Both the position numbers and the translations under genes were made by a program. The notes under the pieces were generated by a model, which saw only the letters and a program-made list of their open reading frames with translations, made no database searches and was not told the origin of the DNA. A DNA stretch of 64,000 nt, from NCBI RefSeq assembly GCF_041107455.1, contig NZ_JBGBPY010000001.1, positions 124,001-188,000 on the forward strand. Reading direction: 5' to 3'. The stretch is from Rhodanobacter humi (GTDB taxonomy: Bacteria > Pseudomonadota > Gammaproteobacteria > Xanthomonadales > Rhodanobacteraceae). Of the stretch, positions 1 through 10,603 are shown in pieces. The first letter of the stretch is position 1, and every line of letters begins with the position of its first letter.

Positions 1-1109
1 TGCACCATCACCACCGGCACCACGCCGACCACGCCCACCAGCAGGCCGGCCAGCGCGTACAGCGGCAGGAAATGCGCGCCGCCCGCGGCGAGGTCGGCGA
101 ACAGCGCCCAGGTGCCGGCGATCAGCAGCAGCGAGCCGCCCAGCAAGGTGCGCAGCGTACCGCAGCGGTCGGCCAGCCAGCCACAGGCGATGCAGCCCAC
201 GGTGAGCCCGCAGGTGGCCAGCACGTTGCCGACGCTCGCCAGCCGTGGCGACAGCCCGAAGCTCTTCGGCGCCAGCGTGGGCAGCAGCAGGATCAGCACC
301 ACCACGGCGGCGGTGAGCATCCAGGTCACCAGCATCGACACCGCGACACCGCGTCGGTGCGCCGCCAGCACCACGCGCAGGGGCAACTCGCGGCTGAGCT
401 GCTTGCGCTCGCGCATTTCGGTGAACACCGGCGTCTCGCTGAGCCAGCGGCGCAGCCATACCGCCACGAGGCCGAACACGCCGCCGAGCAGGAACGGCAG
501 GCGCCAGCCCCAGTCCAGCAGCTGCGCCGCATCCAGCCGCACGTTGAGCCACGCCGTCAGCAGCGAGCCGATCAGGATGCCCACGGTGAGCCCCGCGGTG
601 AGGCTGCCGCAGGCGAAACCCGTGCGCTGCGGCGGCACGTGCTCGGCCACGAACACCCAGGCGCCCGGCACCTCGCCGCCCACCGCGATGCCCTGCACGA
701 TGCGCAGCAGCAAGAGCAGCAGCGGCGCCAGCATGCCGACCTGCGCGTAGATGGGCAGCAGGCCGATCGCCAGCGTGGGCAGCGCCATCAGGAACACGCT
801 GAGCGCGAACATGCGCTTGCGCCCCGAGCGGTCGCCGAAGTGCGCCATCACGATGCCGCCCAGCGGCCGCGCCAGATAGCCGGCGGCGAAGATGCCGTAG
901 ACCTTGAGCTGGGCCAGCCACGGCGCCGTGCCCTGCGGAAAGAACAGCTCGCTCAGCGGCAGCGCGAGGAACACGAACACCACGAAGTCGTAGAACTCGA
1001 GTGCCCCGCCCAGCGCGGAGAGCAGCAGGGTTCGCGCGTCGCGGCGATCCAGCGGACGCGCCGGCGCGGCTGTCACATCCGGTGCCGACAATGTCGTGGC
1101 TTCGCTCAT
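1..1109 (-). CDS. MFS transporter, metabolite:H+ symporter type (3' end cut by window)
   Basis: Major facilitator permease open for 369 codons and running off the left edge, so the C-terminus is missing. Reading the minus strand from the ATG at 1109 gives a hydrophilic start (MSEATTLSAP), then membrane segments with ALEFYDF in the first helix and the loop motif HFGDRSGRKRM near residue 90. Those features, and GIAVGGEVPGAW near residue 150, are typical of the metabolite:proton symporter (shikimate/proline/citrate) branch of the MFS. No frameshift is seen in the visible part. The substrate cannot be told from sequence. No clear Shine-Dalgarno precedes the start. It is divergent from the aquaporin gene. 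Confidence 0.85.
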   Translation of the reverse strand, partial: MSEATTLSAPDVTAAPARPLDRRDARTLLLSALGGALEFYDFVVFVFLALPLSELFFPQGTAPWLAQLKVYGIFAAGYLARPLGGIVMAHFGDRSGRKRMFALSVFLMALPTLAIGLLPIYAQVGMLAPLLLLLLRIVQGIAVGGEVPGAWVFVAEHVPPQRTGFACGSLTAGLTVGILIGSLLTAWLNVRLDAAQLLDWGWRLPFLLGGVFGLVAVWLRRWLSETPVFTEMRERKQLSRELPLRVVLAAHRRGVAVSMLVTWMLTAAVVVLILLLPTLAPKSFGLSPRLASVGNVLATCGLTVGCIACGWLADRCGTLRTLLGGSLLLIAGTWALFADLAAGGAHFLPLYALAGLLVGVVGVVPVVMV

Positions 1110-1376
1110 GGAGGGGTCGCGACCCGAGGCGGAAAGGGTTCGGCAACATAACGCAGCGCTCGGCACTACGCGATGCCGACCTGCATCCCCTATGCTCGCC
1201 CTGCCCGGCGGGATGCCGGGCCACACGGGCGACCCGGCCAGCCTGCGCGCGGCCCGCCCGGCGCCGTTTCACGGGGAGAGGAAACGTCGTTGCACCTGGC
1301 CGTGGGCCAGTGATCCAGAGTGCGTCGCATCGTCGCGACGCTCGCGTCCATCTACGCAATCGGGAAGGAGTCTTCG

Positions 1377-2108
1377 ATGAACCTGGGCAAACGCATGGCT
1401 GCCGAATTCTTCGGCACGTTCTGGCTGGTACTGGGCGGCTGCGGCAGCGCCGTACTGGCCGCGGGATTTCCGGAACTCGGCATCGGCTTCGCCGGCGTGG
1501 CGCTGGCCTTCGGCCTCACCTTGCTGACGATGTGCTACGCCATCGGCCACATCTCCGGCTGCCACATCAACCCCGCGGTGACCTGCGGCCTCGCGGCCGG
1601 CGGCCGCTTTCCGGTGAAGGAAGTGGTCCCGTACATCGTCGCCCAGGTGATCGGCGGCCTGGTGGCCGGCGCGGTGCTGTACACCATCGCCTCGGGCAAG
1701 CCCGGCTTCGATGCCGCGGCCAGCGGCTTCGCCTCGAACGGCTTCGGCGCGCATTCGCCGGGCGGCTATTCGATGGGCGCGGCGGCGGTGTGCGAGATCG
1801 TGATGACCGGCTTCTTCATCTTCATCATCATGGGCGCCACCCACAAGAGCGCGCCGGTAGGCTTCGCCGGCATCGCGATCGGCCTTGCACTGACCCTGAT
1901 CCACCTGATCAGCATCCCGGTCACCAACACCTCGGTGAACCCGGCGCGCTCCACCGGCGTGGCGCTGTTCCAGGGCGGCTGGGCGGTGGAGCAGCTGTGG
2001 TTCTTCTGGGTGATGCCGATCGTTGGCGGCATCATCGGCGGCCTGATCTACCGCTACCTGTGGAGCGACCGCCCCGCTCTGCCCGACATCAAGGGCGACC
2101 GGTCCTGA
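1377..2108 (+). CDS. aqpZ: Aquaporin Z
   Basis: Inner-membrane water channel of 243 residues, close to the E. coli AqpZ length of 231. The two half-helix motifs are present: HINPAVT near residue 62 and VNPARS near residue 187. Repeated hydrophobic segments fit a six-helix MIP fold. An upstream start at 1320 would add 19 residues unlike the family. The ATG at 1377 has AAGGAG at 1365-1370 and begins [15 protein letters not shown], as in AqpZ proteins. It stands alone, divergent from the MFS gene and convergent with the VOC gene. AqpZ rather than the glycerol channel GlpF is favoured by the length and the overall match. Confidence 0.93.
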   Translation: MNLGKRMAAEFFGTFWLVLGGCGSAVLAAGFPELGIGFAGVALAFGLTLLTMCYAIGHISGCHINPAVTCGLAAGGRFPVKEVVPYIVAQVIGGLVAGAVLYTIASGKPGFDAAASGFASNGFGAHSPGGYSMGAAAVCEIVMTGFFIFIIMGATHKSAPVGFAGIAIGLALTLIHLISIPVTNTSVNPARSTGVALFQGGWAVEQLWFFWVMPIVGGIIGGLIYRYLWSDRPALPDIKGDRS

Positions 2109-2144
2109 GCTTCGGCGCCACGCGGCCTCCGGGCCGCGTGGCGC

Positions 2145-2540
2145 TCAAGCCTCGTAAAGCTCGATCGGCAGCCCGTCCGGATCGGCGAAGAAGACGAAGC
2201 GGCGGCCGGTGTGTTCGTCCAGCCGCACCGGTTCGCAGGCGACGCCGCGCGCCGTCAGCACGGCCACCGCCGCCTCCACGTCGGCCACGACGAAGGCGAG
2301 GTGGCGCAACCCCTGCGCCTCCGGCCAGGAAGGTCGCGGCGGCGCGCCGGGAAACGAGAACAGCTCCAGTTGCACGCCGGGGCTGACTTCCAGGTCGCAC
2401 TTCCAGGAATCACGCGCCTCGCGGTAGACCTCGCGCACGATGCGCAGCCCCAGCGTCCCGCTGTAGAACGCCTTCGAACGCGGATAGTCCGAGCAGATCA
2501 GGGCGACGTGGTGGATGCCGTGCAGCAAGGGAGCCGGCAT
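2145..2540 (-). CDS. VOC-family (glyoxalase I-like) metal-dependent protein
   Basis: A 131-residue protein of the vicinal oxygen chelate superfamily. The N-terminal HHVALICSD, a central LRHLAFVVAD and the C-terminal FFADPDGLPIELYE are the two beta-alpha-beta-beta-beta modules; the His and Glu residues in them are the usual metal ligands. It resembles the GloA2/SMU1112c subgroup, whose substrates are poorly known. It begins 3 nt after the epmA stop codon on the same strand, so the two are probably co-transcribed. The role could be aldehyde detoxification or ring cleavage; only the fold is certain. Confidence 0.85.
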   Translation of the reverse strand: MPAPLLHGIHHVALICSDYPRSKAFYSGTLGLRIVREVYREARDSWKCDLEVSPGVQLELFSFPGAPPRPSWPEAQGLRHLAFVVADVEAAVAVLTARGVACEPVRLDEHTGRRFVFFADPDGLPIELYEA

Positions 2541-2542
2541 GG

Positions 2543-3919
2543 TCAGGCTTCCGAAAAGGGGAACGCCAGCACGTCGGCGATCGTGTCGGTGCCGGCGAGG
2601 CACATCAGCAGGCGCTCCACGCCCAGCGCCACGCCGGCGCAATCGGGCAGCGCGTCGAGCACGGCCAACAGGTTTTCGTCGAGCGGAACCTCGCGCTGGC
2701 CGCGTTCGCGGCGGCGGGCGTTGTCGCGCTCGAAGCGCGCGCGCTGCTCGGCCGCGTCGTTGAGTTCGTGGTAGCCGTTGGCCAGTTCGTGGCGGCCGAG
2801 GTACAGCTCGAAACGCTCGGCCCGCGGCGGGTCGCCGGGGCGAATCCTCGCCAGCGCGCACTGGCTCGCCGGGTAATCGTGGATCACCGTGATGCGGTCG
2901 CGCGGAAACGCCGGCTGCAGCTTGTGGGTGAGCAGCAGGTCCAGCCAATCGTCGCGGGTGAGTCCCGCGGGATCGATGCCGAAGTCCGCCAGCGGCGCGC
3001 GCAATTCCCCGATCGAAGCATGCGCGGAATCGATGCCCAGCTCGTCGATGAACAGCTGGCGATAACCCTCGATCAGCACCTCGGCGCGACGGCCCCGCAA
3101 TGCCAGCGCTGCCTCCACCAGCTCGATGACCTCGTGCATCAGGCGGCGATGGTCCCAGCCCACCCGGTACCACTCCAGCATGGTGAACTCGGGGTTGTGC
3201 CTCCCGCCCGCCTCGCCGTTGCGGAACACCCGCCCCAGTTCGTAACAGTCGCCCACGCCCGCGGCGACGAGGCGCTTCAGCGGGTACTCCGGCGAGGTGC
3301 GCAGCCAGCGCTCGCGCGCGCCGGCATCGACGTGACCGCTGAACCCGGTGCTGAAACCCTCGATGTTCGGTTCGGTATTGCCGGCCGCCGAGAGGATCGG
3401 CGTCTCCACCTCCAGCACTTTGCGTTCGGCGAAGAAAGCGCGGACCAGGGCATAGAGGTCGGCGCGCAGATGCAGGGCGGCGAAAGTCTCTCTCTCTCCC
3501 CCTACAAGGTTGGGGGAGAGGGGGCCATTGGCGTGCAGTGTGCTTTTACCCCCTCTCCCCCGGCGATGCCGGGGGAGAGGGCTGGGGTGAGGGGGGCGCT
3601 CTTTGTTCATGGCTTGCACGATCGCTTCGAGTACATCGTCGGTACGCAACAAGGCATCGTCGTTCCAGAAGCGCAGCACGCGGAAACCGGCAGCTTCGAG
3701 GTCGCGCGTACGCTGCTCGTCGTAAGCACCCTGCTCTGCGTGCTGGCCACCGTCCAGTTCCACGATGAGCTGGCGTTCCACGCAACAGAAATCGGCGTAA
3801 TAGCCGGCGACCGGATGCTGTCGACGGAACTTCACGCCGAGCTGGTCGGCGCGCAAGCGCGCCCAGAGCCGCTGCTCGGCATCGGTCATGTGGCGGCGCA
3901 ATTCGCGGGCGCGCTGCAT
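2543..3919 (-). CDS. epmA: DUF559 nuclease-like domain fused in frame to EF-P beta-lysine ligase EpmA
   Basis: The frame is open from an ATG at 4048 down to 2543. Residues about 146-458 (from FAALHLRADLY) are EpmA, the class II LysRS-like enzyme that attaches (R)-beta-lysine to elongation factor P: RTSPEYPLKR, RVFRNGEAG, HNPEFTMLEWYR, ELANGYHEL and GVALGVERL are all present. The first ten or so usual EpmA residues and its start codon are absent. In their place is a complete DUF559 domain (KFRRQHP, VELDGGQH, RVLRFWND) followed by repeat-encoded Pro/Ser-rich sequence. The chosen ATG at 3919 follows a GGGAG ten bases upstream and gives 458 residues. Other in-frame ATGs are at 4048, 4036 and 3610; the last would give EpmA with a 48-residue leader. 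Which start makes active EpmA cannot be settled from sequence. ligA lies immediately upstream and the VOC gene downstream. Confidence 0.8.
   Translation of the reverse strand: MQRARELRRHMTDAEQRLWARLRADQLGVKFRRQHPVAGYYADFCCVERQLIVELDGGQHAEQGAYDEQRTRDLEAAGFRVLRFWNDDALLRTDDVLEAIVQAMNKERPPHPSPLPRHRRGRGGKSTLHANGPLSPNLVGGERETFAALHLRADLYALVRAFFAERKVLEVETPILSAAGNTEPNIEGFSTGFSGHVDAGARERWLRTSPEYPLKRLVAAGVGDCYELGRVFRNGEAGGRHNPEFTMLEWYRVGWDHRRLMHEVIELVEAALALRGRRAEVLIEGYRQLFIDELGIDSAHASIGELRAPLADFGIDPAGLTRDDWLDLLLTHKLQPAFPRDRITVIHDYPASQCALARIRPGDPPRAERFELYLGRHELANGYHELNDAAEQRARFERDNARRRERGQREVPLDENLLAVLDALPDCAGVALGVERLLMCLAGTDTIADVLAFPFSEA
3492..3522. repeat. Short palindromic repeat, tailless copy, inside the epmA reading frame
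   Basis: The arms CTCTCCCCC (3494-3502) and GGGGGAGAG (3512-3520) flank a nine-base loop. It belongs to the same family as the two palindromes bordering the DUF559 cassette but lacks the GGGGTGAGGGG tail. It is translated within the fused reading frame (PLSPNLVGGE) directly before the first conserved EpmA residues. Confidence 0.8.
3551..3596. repeat. Inverted-repeat end of the DUF559 cassette (epmA side)
   Basis: The arms CCCTCTCCCCC (3551-3561) and GGGGGAGAGGG (3571-3581) surround GGCGATGCC. They are followed at 3582-3596 by a CTGGGGTGAGGGG tail that points into the cassette. The copy at 3946-3990 is in the opposite orientation. Confidence 0.85.
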
Positions 3920-3945
3920 GGTCAGGACGCTCCCTGCCGGAAGTT

Positions 3946-3990
3946 CCCCCTCACCCCAACCCTCTCCCCCAACGAAGTTGGGGGAGAGGG
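3946..3990. repeat. Inverted-repeat end of the DUF559 cassette (ligA side)
   Basis: The tail CCCCCTCACCCCAA (3946-3959) is followed by arms CCCTCTCCCCC (3960-3970) and GGGGGAGAGGG (3980-3990) around AACGAAGTT. It is the mirror image of the copy at 3551-3596. It lies about 50 bp from the ligA stop codon. Confidence 0.85.
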
Positions 3991-4037
3991 AGTGTTTGCT
4001 TTCCAGGCTTTGCCGTGGGTACAGGGGACGCTCCATT

Positions 4038-6434
<2,397 letters not shown>

Positions 6435-6542
6435 TTAGCGATCCGCAAGTCGTGACGGACGATCGAAGTAAGCGAATCGAAAGCCTGCGGGGCTAGGCTG
6501 AACGATGGGCGGCCATGTCTCAGGCCGCAAGGGAGGCACCCC

Positions 6543-7169
6543 ATGCGCACGACACGTTACGCGTTGTTGCTGCTCGCCTTCACGCTGTCTGCACCGGCCT
6601 TCGCCGGCGGCGGTCCGCTCGGCATCGACCACCGCCTGCATTACGACAACAGCGGCATCTGGAAGCGCACCAACCAGAACATCCTGATGTACGGCACCAT
6701 CGTCACGGTGGCCGGCGGTGCGCTGGCCTTCGGCGACCAGGACAAGCTGGGCGACACGTTCTGGCGCTCGGTGGACGCGATGGTGATCTCCAGCATCGGC
6801 TCGGAGGCGCTGAAGTACACCTTCCGGCGCGAGCGCCCCTCGCAGACCTCCGACCCGAACCGCTGGTTCGAGGGCAGCCACGCGCAGAGCTTCCCCAGTG
6901 GTGAGGTCACCGCGATCACCGCCGCGGTGACGCCGTTCATCGTGAACTACGGCCCCGACCACCCCGCTGTGTACGCGCTGGCGCTGTTGCCGGCCTACGA
7001 CGCAGTGGCGCGCATGAAGACCCGCGGCCACTGGCAGACCGACGTGCTGGCCGGCGCCGCGCTGGGCGCGGGCGTGGGCATCTGGGCCGCCCACCGCAAC
7101 TCGCCGCTGATCATCGGTTGGCTGCCGGGCGGCTTCCAGGTGGGCTTCGTGCACCACTTCAAGCCGTAG
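6543..7169 (+). CDS. PAP2-family phosphatase, exported or membrane-associated
   Basis: A 208-residue protein with a signal peptide (cleavage likely after SAPAFA, residue 21). The PAP2 motifs are recognisable: KYTFRRERP near residue 95, SFPSGEV near 117 and ARMKTRGHWQTD near 155. The middle motif has Glu where the family normally has the catalytic His (PSGH). Members dephosphorylate lipid phosphates or polyprenyl diphosphates at the periplasmic face. A good ribosome site (AAGGGAGG, 6528-6535) precedes the ATG. The gene is followed by a hairpin shared with the convergent rnk gene. The substrate is unknown. Confidence 0.82.
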   Translation: MRTTRYALLLLAFTLSAPAFAGGGPLGIDHRLHYDNSGIWKRTNQNILMYGTIVTVAGGALAFGDQDKLGDTFWRSVDAMVISSIGSEALKYTFRRERPSQTSDPNRWFEGSHAQSFPSGEVTAITAAVTPFIVNYGPDHPAVYALALLPAYDAVARMKTRGHWQTDVLAGAALGAGVGIWAAHRNSPLIIGWLPGGFQVGFVHHFKP

Positions 7170-7182
7170 GCGACTGCAAGCC

Positions 7183-7210
7183 CGTCATTCCGGCGAAAGC
7201 CGGAATGACG
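7183..7210. terminator. Intergenic hairpin between the PAP2 and rnk genes
   Basis: Perfect 12-bp arms CGTCATTCCGGC and GCCGGAATGACG enclose a GAAA tetraloop. It lies between two convergent genes and could terminate both. It also looks like a common dispersed palindrome; a degenerate relative is at about 54585-54607. Confidence 0.6.
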
Positions 7211-7219
7211 TCGAGAGCA

Positions 7220-7630
7220 TCAGCGGTGCAGGTCTCCCGCCGCTTCCGGCTGGTAGTCGATAGCCAGCACGGTGAGGCGGCGCTTGCGGCCGTCCGGGGT
7301 GGGCCAGTCGATGTGCTTGCCCTTGGCGAGGCCCAGCAATGCGCTGCCCACCGGCGCCAGGATCGATACCGTGCCGGGCTTGCCGGCCGCGTTCGGGTAG
7401 ACCAGGGTCATCGTCGTCGGCTCGCCGCCGGCCTCGTCGGTGAAGCTCACGGTGGAGTTCATCGTCACCACGTTGCGCGGCATTTCCGCCGGCTCCAGCA
7501 CAGTGGCGCGGTCCAGTTCCTCGCGCAACGCGGCATGCGTCGCGGCCTGCGCGGGGGTCATGCGGTCGAGCATGGCCTCGATGCGCTCCAGGTCGAGGCG
7601 GGAAACGGTGATGGCGGGTTTGCGGCTCAT
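7220..7630 (-). CDS. rnk: Nucleoside diphosphate kinase regulator Rnk (GreA/GreB C-terminal fold)
   Basis: A 136-residue protein with a short N-terminal helical part (MSRKPAITVSRLDLERIEAML) and a GreA/GreB-like FKBP domain (FTDEAGGEPTTMTLVYP, SILAPVGSALLGLAKG). Rnk proteins contact RNA polymerase near the secondary channel but lack the long coiled coil of true Gre factors; the short N-terminal part here fits Rnk. The ATG at 7630 is the only plausible start: residues before it do not resemble the family. Single gene, convergent with the PAP2 gene and divergent from the exporter. Confidence 0.85.
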   Translation of the reverse strand: MSRKPAITVSRLDLERIEAMLDRMTPAQAATHAALREELDRATVLEPAEMPRNVVTMNSTVSFTDEAGGEPTTMTLVYPNAAGKPGTVSILAPVGSALLGLAKGKHIDWPTPDGRKRRLTVLAIDYQPEAAGDLHR

Positions 7631-7817
7631 GGTCCTTGTCCTGTCGCAAGCAAAGCGGGTCACGCAAAAGCGCGCGCCGGAGCGATGGGCACCCCGGCGC
7701 GCGCTGGTCTTGTTTGTATCGCCTTCCCGATCTGGGGGCGGCGATCGATGAAACAAGGCTGACTTTGCGCAGGATCGTCGCGAAAAGCAAGCTGTCGCAG
7801 CAGCTATCATTCGCACA

Positions 7818-9287
7818 ATGCCCCACGAAGCCGCCGAGCCACTCCCCCACGCCGATGCCGTCGCAGCGGCGACCGTGGCCGAGGCGGAACCCGAAATCTC
7901 CTCGCGCGAGCGCTACCGTGGCCTGCTCTGGCTGGTGGCCGCGGCGTTCTTCATGCAGGCGCTGGACTCCACCGTGGTCAACACCGCGGTGCCGGCGATG
8001 GCCGACGCACTGCACGAGACGCCGCTGGGCATGCGCAGCGCGCTGACCAGCTACGTGCTGACCCTGGCGGTCCTGATTCCGGCCAGCCCGTGGCTGTGCG
8101 ACCGCTTCGGCACGCGCCGGGTATTCGGCGCCGCGATCGTGCTGTTCGGCCTGGGCTCGCTGCTGTGCGGGCTCGCGCAGACGCTGCCCGAGCTGGTCGC
8201 CGCGCGCGTGCTGCAGGGCGTGGGCGGCGCCGCGCTGATGCCGGTGGGGCGCTACGTGCTGGTGCGCAGCATCGACAAGCGCGAGTTCGTGCGCGCGATG
8301 AGCACGGTGGCCACCTTCGGCCTGCTCGGTTCGGTGCTGGGGCCGCTGCTGGGCGGCGCGCTGGTGGAATACACCTCATGGCGATTGATCTTCCTGATCA
8401 ACGTGCCGGTGGCGATCGCCGGCGTGTGGATGAACCGGCGCGACATGCCGGAATACCGGCTGGACCGCGCCAATCCCTTCGACCTCACCGGTTTTCTGCT
8501 GTTCGCCGTCGCCTCCGCCCTGCTGCTCACCGCCTCGGAACTGGCCGGGGAGGATCCGGTGCCGTGGGCGGAGATGGGCGCGTGCGGCGGCATCGCCCTG
8601 CTGCTAGTCGTGGTCTACATCTGGCACAGCCGGCGCACCGCGCATCCGGTGGCGGATCTCGCCCTGTTGCGCGTGCGCAGCGTGTCGGTGTCGCTGGCCG
8701 GCGGCCTGTTCACCCGGCTGGGCATCTCGGGCATGTTCCTGCTGCTGATGCTGTTCCTGCAGGTGGGTTGCGGCTGGTCGCCGCTGGATGCCGGCCTGAT
8801 GATGGTGCCGCAGGCGCTGGGCTCGATCGCCGCGAAGTGGGCGATCAATCGCGCACTGGTGCACTTCGGCTATCGCCGCCTGTTGCTGGGCAATACCTTG
8901 ATCGTGGCCGCGTTGCTGGCCGCGTTCGCCCTGTTCGGGCCGGGCACGCCGCCTTGGCTGATCGCCCTGCTCACGTTCGGCTACGGCTGCTTCGCGGGTC
9001 TGCAGTACACGACCATGAACACGCTGATCTACACCGACCTGGACATCCAGCACGCCTCGATGGCCTCGTCGATGGCTTCCACCGTGCAATACCTGGCCAT
9101 GAGCTTCGGCATCGCGCTGTCCACGTTGCTGATGCAGGCGCTGCTGCGCGGGCACACGCCCGAGGATTTCGTGGTCGCGTTCCGCTGGACCGTGGTGCTG
9201 CTGGCCCTGATTACCGCCGCCGCCAGCCGCGTGTTCGGCCGGCTGCGCCCGGACCGCCCCACCGAAGCGCTGCCGGCGACGCGCTGA
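7818..9287 (+). CDS. MFS drug exporter, DHA2 (14-helix) family, HsrA/EmrB-like
   Basis: A 489-residue inner-membrane permease. After a 35-residue hydrophilic leader comes the DHA2 first helix ALDSTVVNTAVPAM. Loop motif A is CDRFGTRRVF, and motif C lies near GLLGSVLGPLLGGALV. Hydrophobic segments continue to residue about 475, consistent with 14 helices. No membrane-fusion partner (EmrA type) is nearby, so it probably works alone, as HsrA/MdtD-type proteins do. Export of toxic compounds by proton antiport is the family role. The substrate is unknown. Confidence 0.87.
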   Translation: MPHEAAEPLPHADAVAAATVAEAEPEISSRERYRGLLWLVAAAFFMQALDSTVVNTAVPAMADALHETPLGMRSALTSYVLTLAVLIPASPWLCDRFGTRRVFGAAIVLFGLGSLLCGLAQTLPELVAARVLQGVGGAALMPVGRYVLVRSIDKREFVRAMSTVATFGLLGSVLGPLLGGALVEYTSWRLIFLINVPVAIAGVWMNRRDMPEYRLDRANPFDLTGFLLFAVASALLLTASELAGEDPVPWAEMGACGGIALLLVVVYIWHSRRTAHPVADLALLRVRSVSVSLAGGLFTRLGISGMFLLLMLFLQVGCGWSPLDAGLMMVPQALGSIAAKWAINRALVHFGYRRLLLGNTLIVAALLAAFALFGPGTPPWLIALLTFGYGCFAGLQYTTMNTLIYTDLDIQHASMASSMASTVQYLAMSFGIALSTLLMQALLRGHTPEDFVVAFRWTVVLLALITAAASRVFGRLRPDRPTEALPATR

Positions 9288-9351
9288 GTGTCACGGCGCA
9301 GGCGCAGTCGGCATGTAGCATGCGGGTTTCGTACCCGCCCGGACGCGTTGC

Positions 9352-10539
9352 ATGCACCACGCCAGTGACATCCTGCTCACCCTGTTCATCGTGTTCGTCG
9401 CCGCCCAGGTCGGCGGCGAGATCGCGCAGCGGCTGAAGCTGCCGGGCGTGGTGGGCGAGATCGCCGCCGGCTGCGTGGTCGGCCCCTCGCTGCTGGGCTG
9501 GATCACGCCCGAGCAGATCGCCACCGGCACGCCGCTGGACGTGCTGGCCGAGGTCGGCGTGGTGCTGCTGCTGTTCTCGGTGGGCCTGGAAACGCGGCTG
9601 GAGGACTTGAAGAAGGTCGGCAAGGCGGCCTTCCTGGTCGGCGTGGTCGGCGTGATCGTGCCGTTCGGCATGGGCGCGTTGTGGGCGCACGGCAGCGGCT
9701 TCGGCTGGGACAAGGCGATGTTCATTGCCGCCGCCTTCGTGGCCACCTCGGCCGGCATCACCGCGCGCGTGCTGCAGGAGCTGGGCGCGCTGCAGCGCAC
9801 GGAGAGCAAGGTGATCCTGGGCGCTGCGGTGATCGACGACATCCTCGCCATGCTGCTGCTCGGCGTGGTGGTGTCGCTGCAGGGCGGCGAGAGCTTCCAG
9901 CCCGGCAACCTGCTGGTGGTGCTGGGCGAGGCGGTGGGCTTCATCGCGGTGATCGGCTGGGGCGGCGCGCGGGTGATGCGCTGGAACTCCAGCTGGCTGG
10001 ACAAGCCGCGCCACGCGCAGTCGCCGCTGCTGATCGCGCTGGCGCTGTGCCTGGGCCTGGCCTACATCTCCACCCTGTTCGGCCTCGCCGCGATCATCGG
10101 CGCCTTCCTCGCCGGCATGATCGCCTCCGAGACCCGTCAGCAGCACACGCTGGAGCGGCAGACCCAGCCGCTGCTGGCCCTGCTCACCCCGTTCTTCTTC
10201 GTGGTCACCGGCAGCAAGATCGACCTGCACGAACTGGCCAGCGCCGATGCAATGTGGATGTTGCTGGTGGTCACCGTGATCGCGATCGTCTCCAAGCTCG
10301 TCGGCGGCGGCCTCGGTGCGCTGTCGCTGGGCCGGCGCGGCGCCACCATCGTGGGTTTCGGCATGGTGCCGCGCGGCGAGGTGGGCGTGGTGATCGCCAG
10401 CCTCGGCCTCGCCGCCGGCGTGTTCAGCAACCGCGTCTACGCAGTCATCGTGGCGATGTCCCTGCTCACCGCGATGGTGACGCCGCCGGTGCTGGCCTGG
10501 CTGCTGCGGCACTCGCCGGAAACCACGCCGCCGCACTGA
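9352..10539 (+). CDS. Cation:proton antiporter, CPA2 (Kef/NapA-like)
   Basis: A 395-residue membrane protein covering the whole Na+/H+ exchanger domain: LKLPGVVGEIAAGCVVGPSLLG near residue 25, AAFVATSAGITARVL near 125 and the paired acidic residues VIDDILAM near 162. It ends soon after the last helix without an RCK/TrkA-N domain, so it is not a full KefB/C. Members exchange Na+ or K+ for H+. It begins 64 bp after the DHA2 exporter on the same strand and is followed by a clear terminator. Confidence 0.87.
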   Translation: MHHASDILLTLFIVFVAAQVGGEIAQRLKLPGVVGEIAAGCVVGPSLLGWITPEQIATGTPLDVLAEVGVVLLLFSVGLETRLEDLKKVGKAAFLVGVVGVIVPFGMGALWAHGSGFGWDKAMFIAAAFVATSAGITARVLQELGALQRTESKVILGAAVIDDILAMLLLGVVVSLQGGESFQPGNLLVVLGEAVGFIAVIGWGGARVMRWNSSWLDKPRHAQSPLLIALALCLGLAYISTLFGLAAIIGAFLAGMIASETRQQHTLERQTQPLLALLTPFFFVVTGSKIDLHELASADAMWMLLVVTVIAIVSKLVGGGLGALSLGRRGATIVGFGMVPRGEVGVVIASLGLAAGVFSNRVYAVIVAMSLLTAMVTPPVLAWLLRHSPETTPPH

Positions 10540-10561
10540 ACCGATCCGATCCGCAAAGACG

Positions 10562-10583
10562 AAACGCCCCGAATGGGGCGTTT
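10562..10583. terminator. Bidirectional Rho-independent terminator
   Basis: AAACGCCCC-GAAT-GGGGCGTTT is a perfect 9-bp stem with A and T tracts in the arms. It lies between the convergent antiporter and TonB-dependent receptor genes. Almost the same hairpin recurs at 14003-14024. Confidence 0.85.
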
Positions 10584-10603
10584 CGCAGCACGGAGCGGCC
10601 GGC

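Larger units (their letters stand above)
3551..3990 (-). mobile_element. Putative mobile cassette: DUF559 (Vsr-like endonuclease fold) gene between inverted palindromes
   Basis: A 440-bp unit. At each end lies a palindrome with 11-bp arms, and each palindrome carries a G-rich or C-rich tail pointing inward, so the ends are inverted repeats of about 46 bp. Between them the minus strand encodes a DUF559 domain of about 105 residues from the ATG at 3919: MTDAEQRLWARLR, KFRRQHPVAGYYADF, VELDGGQHAEQ and GFRVLRFWNDD. The Asp/Glu/His residues expected of the PD-(D/E)XK-like fold are kept. The domain has no stop codon and continues into epmA. AGTGTGCTTTTA at 3537-3548 and AGTGTTTGCTTTCC at 3991-4004 flank the unit as an imperfect direct repeat that could be a degraded target duplication. 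Mobility is inferred, not shown. Confidence 0.6.

Noticed and set aside
72-1151. Long plus-strand open frame rich in Arg, Gln and His
   Set aside because: It is the antisense shadow of the MFS transporter gene. High GC keeps such frames open, and the translation is low-complexity with no domain.
3551-3990. CRISPR array, because of repeated CTCTCCCCC blocks
   Set aside because: The blocks are palindromes in opposite orientations around a coding sequence, with no regular spacers.
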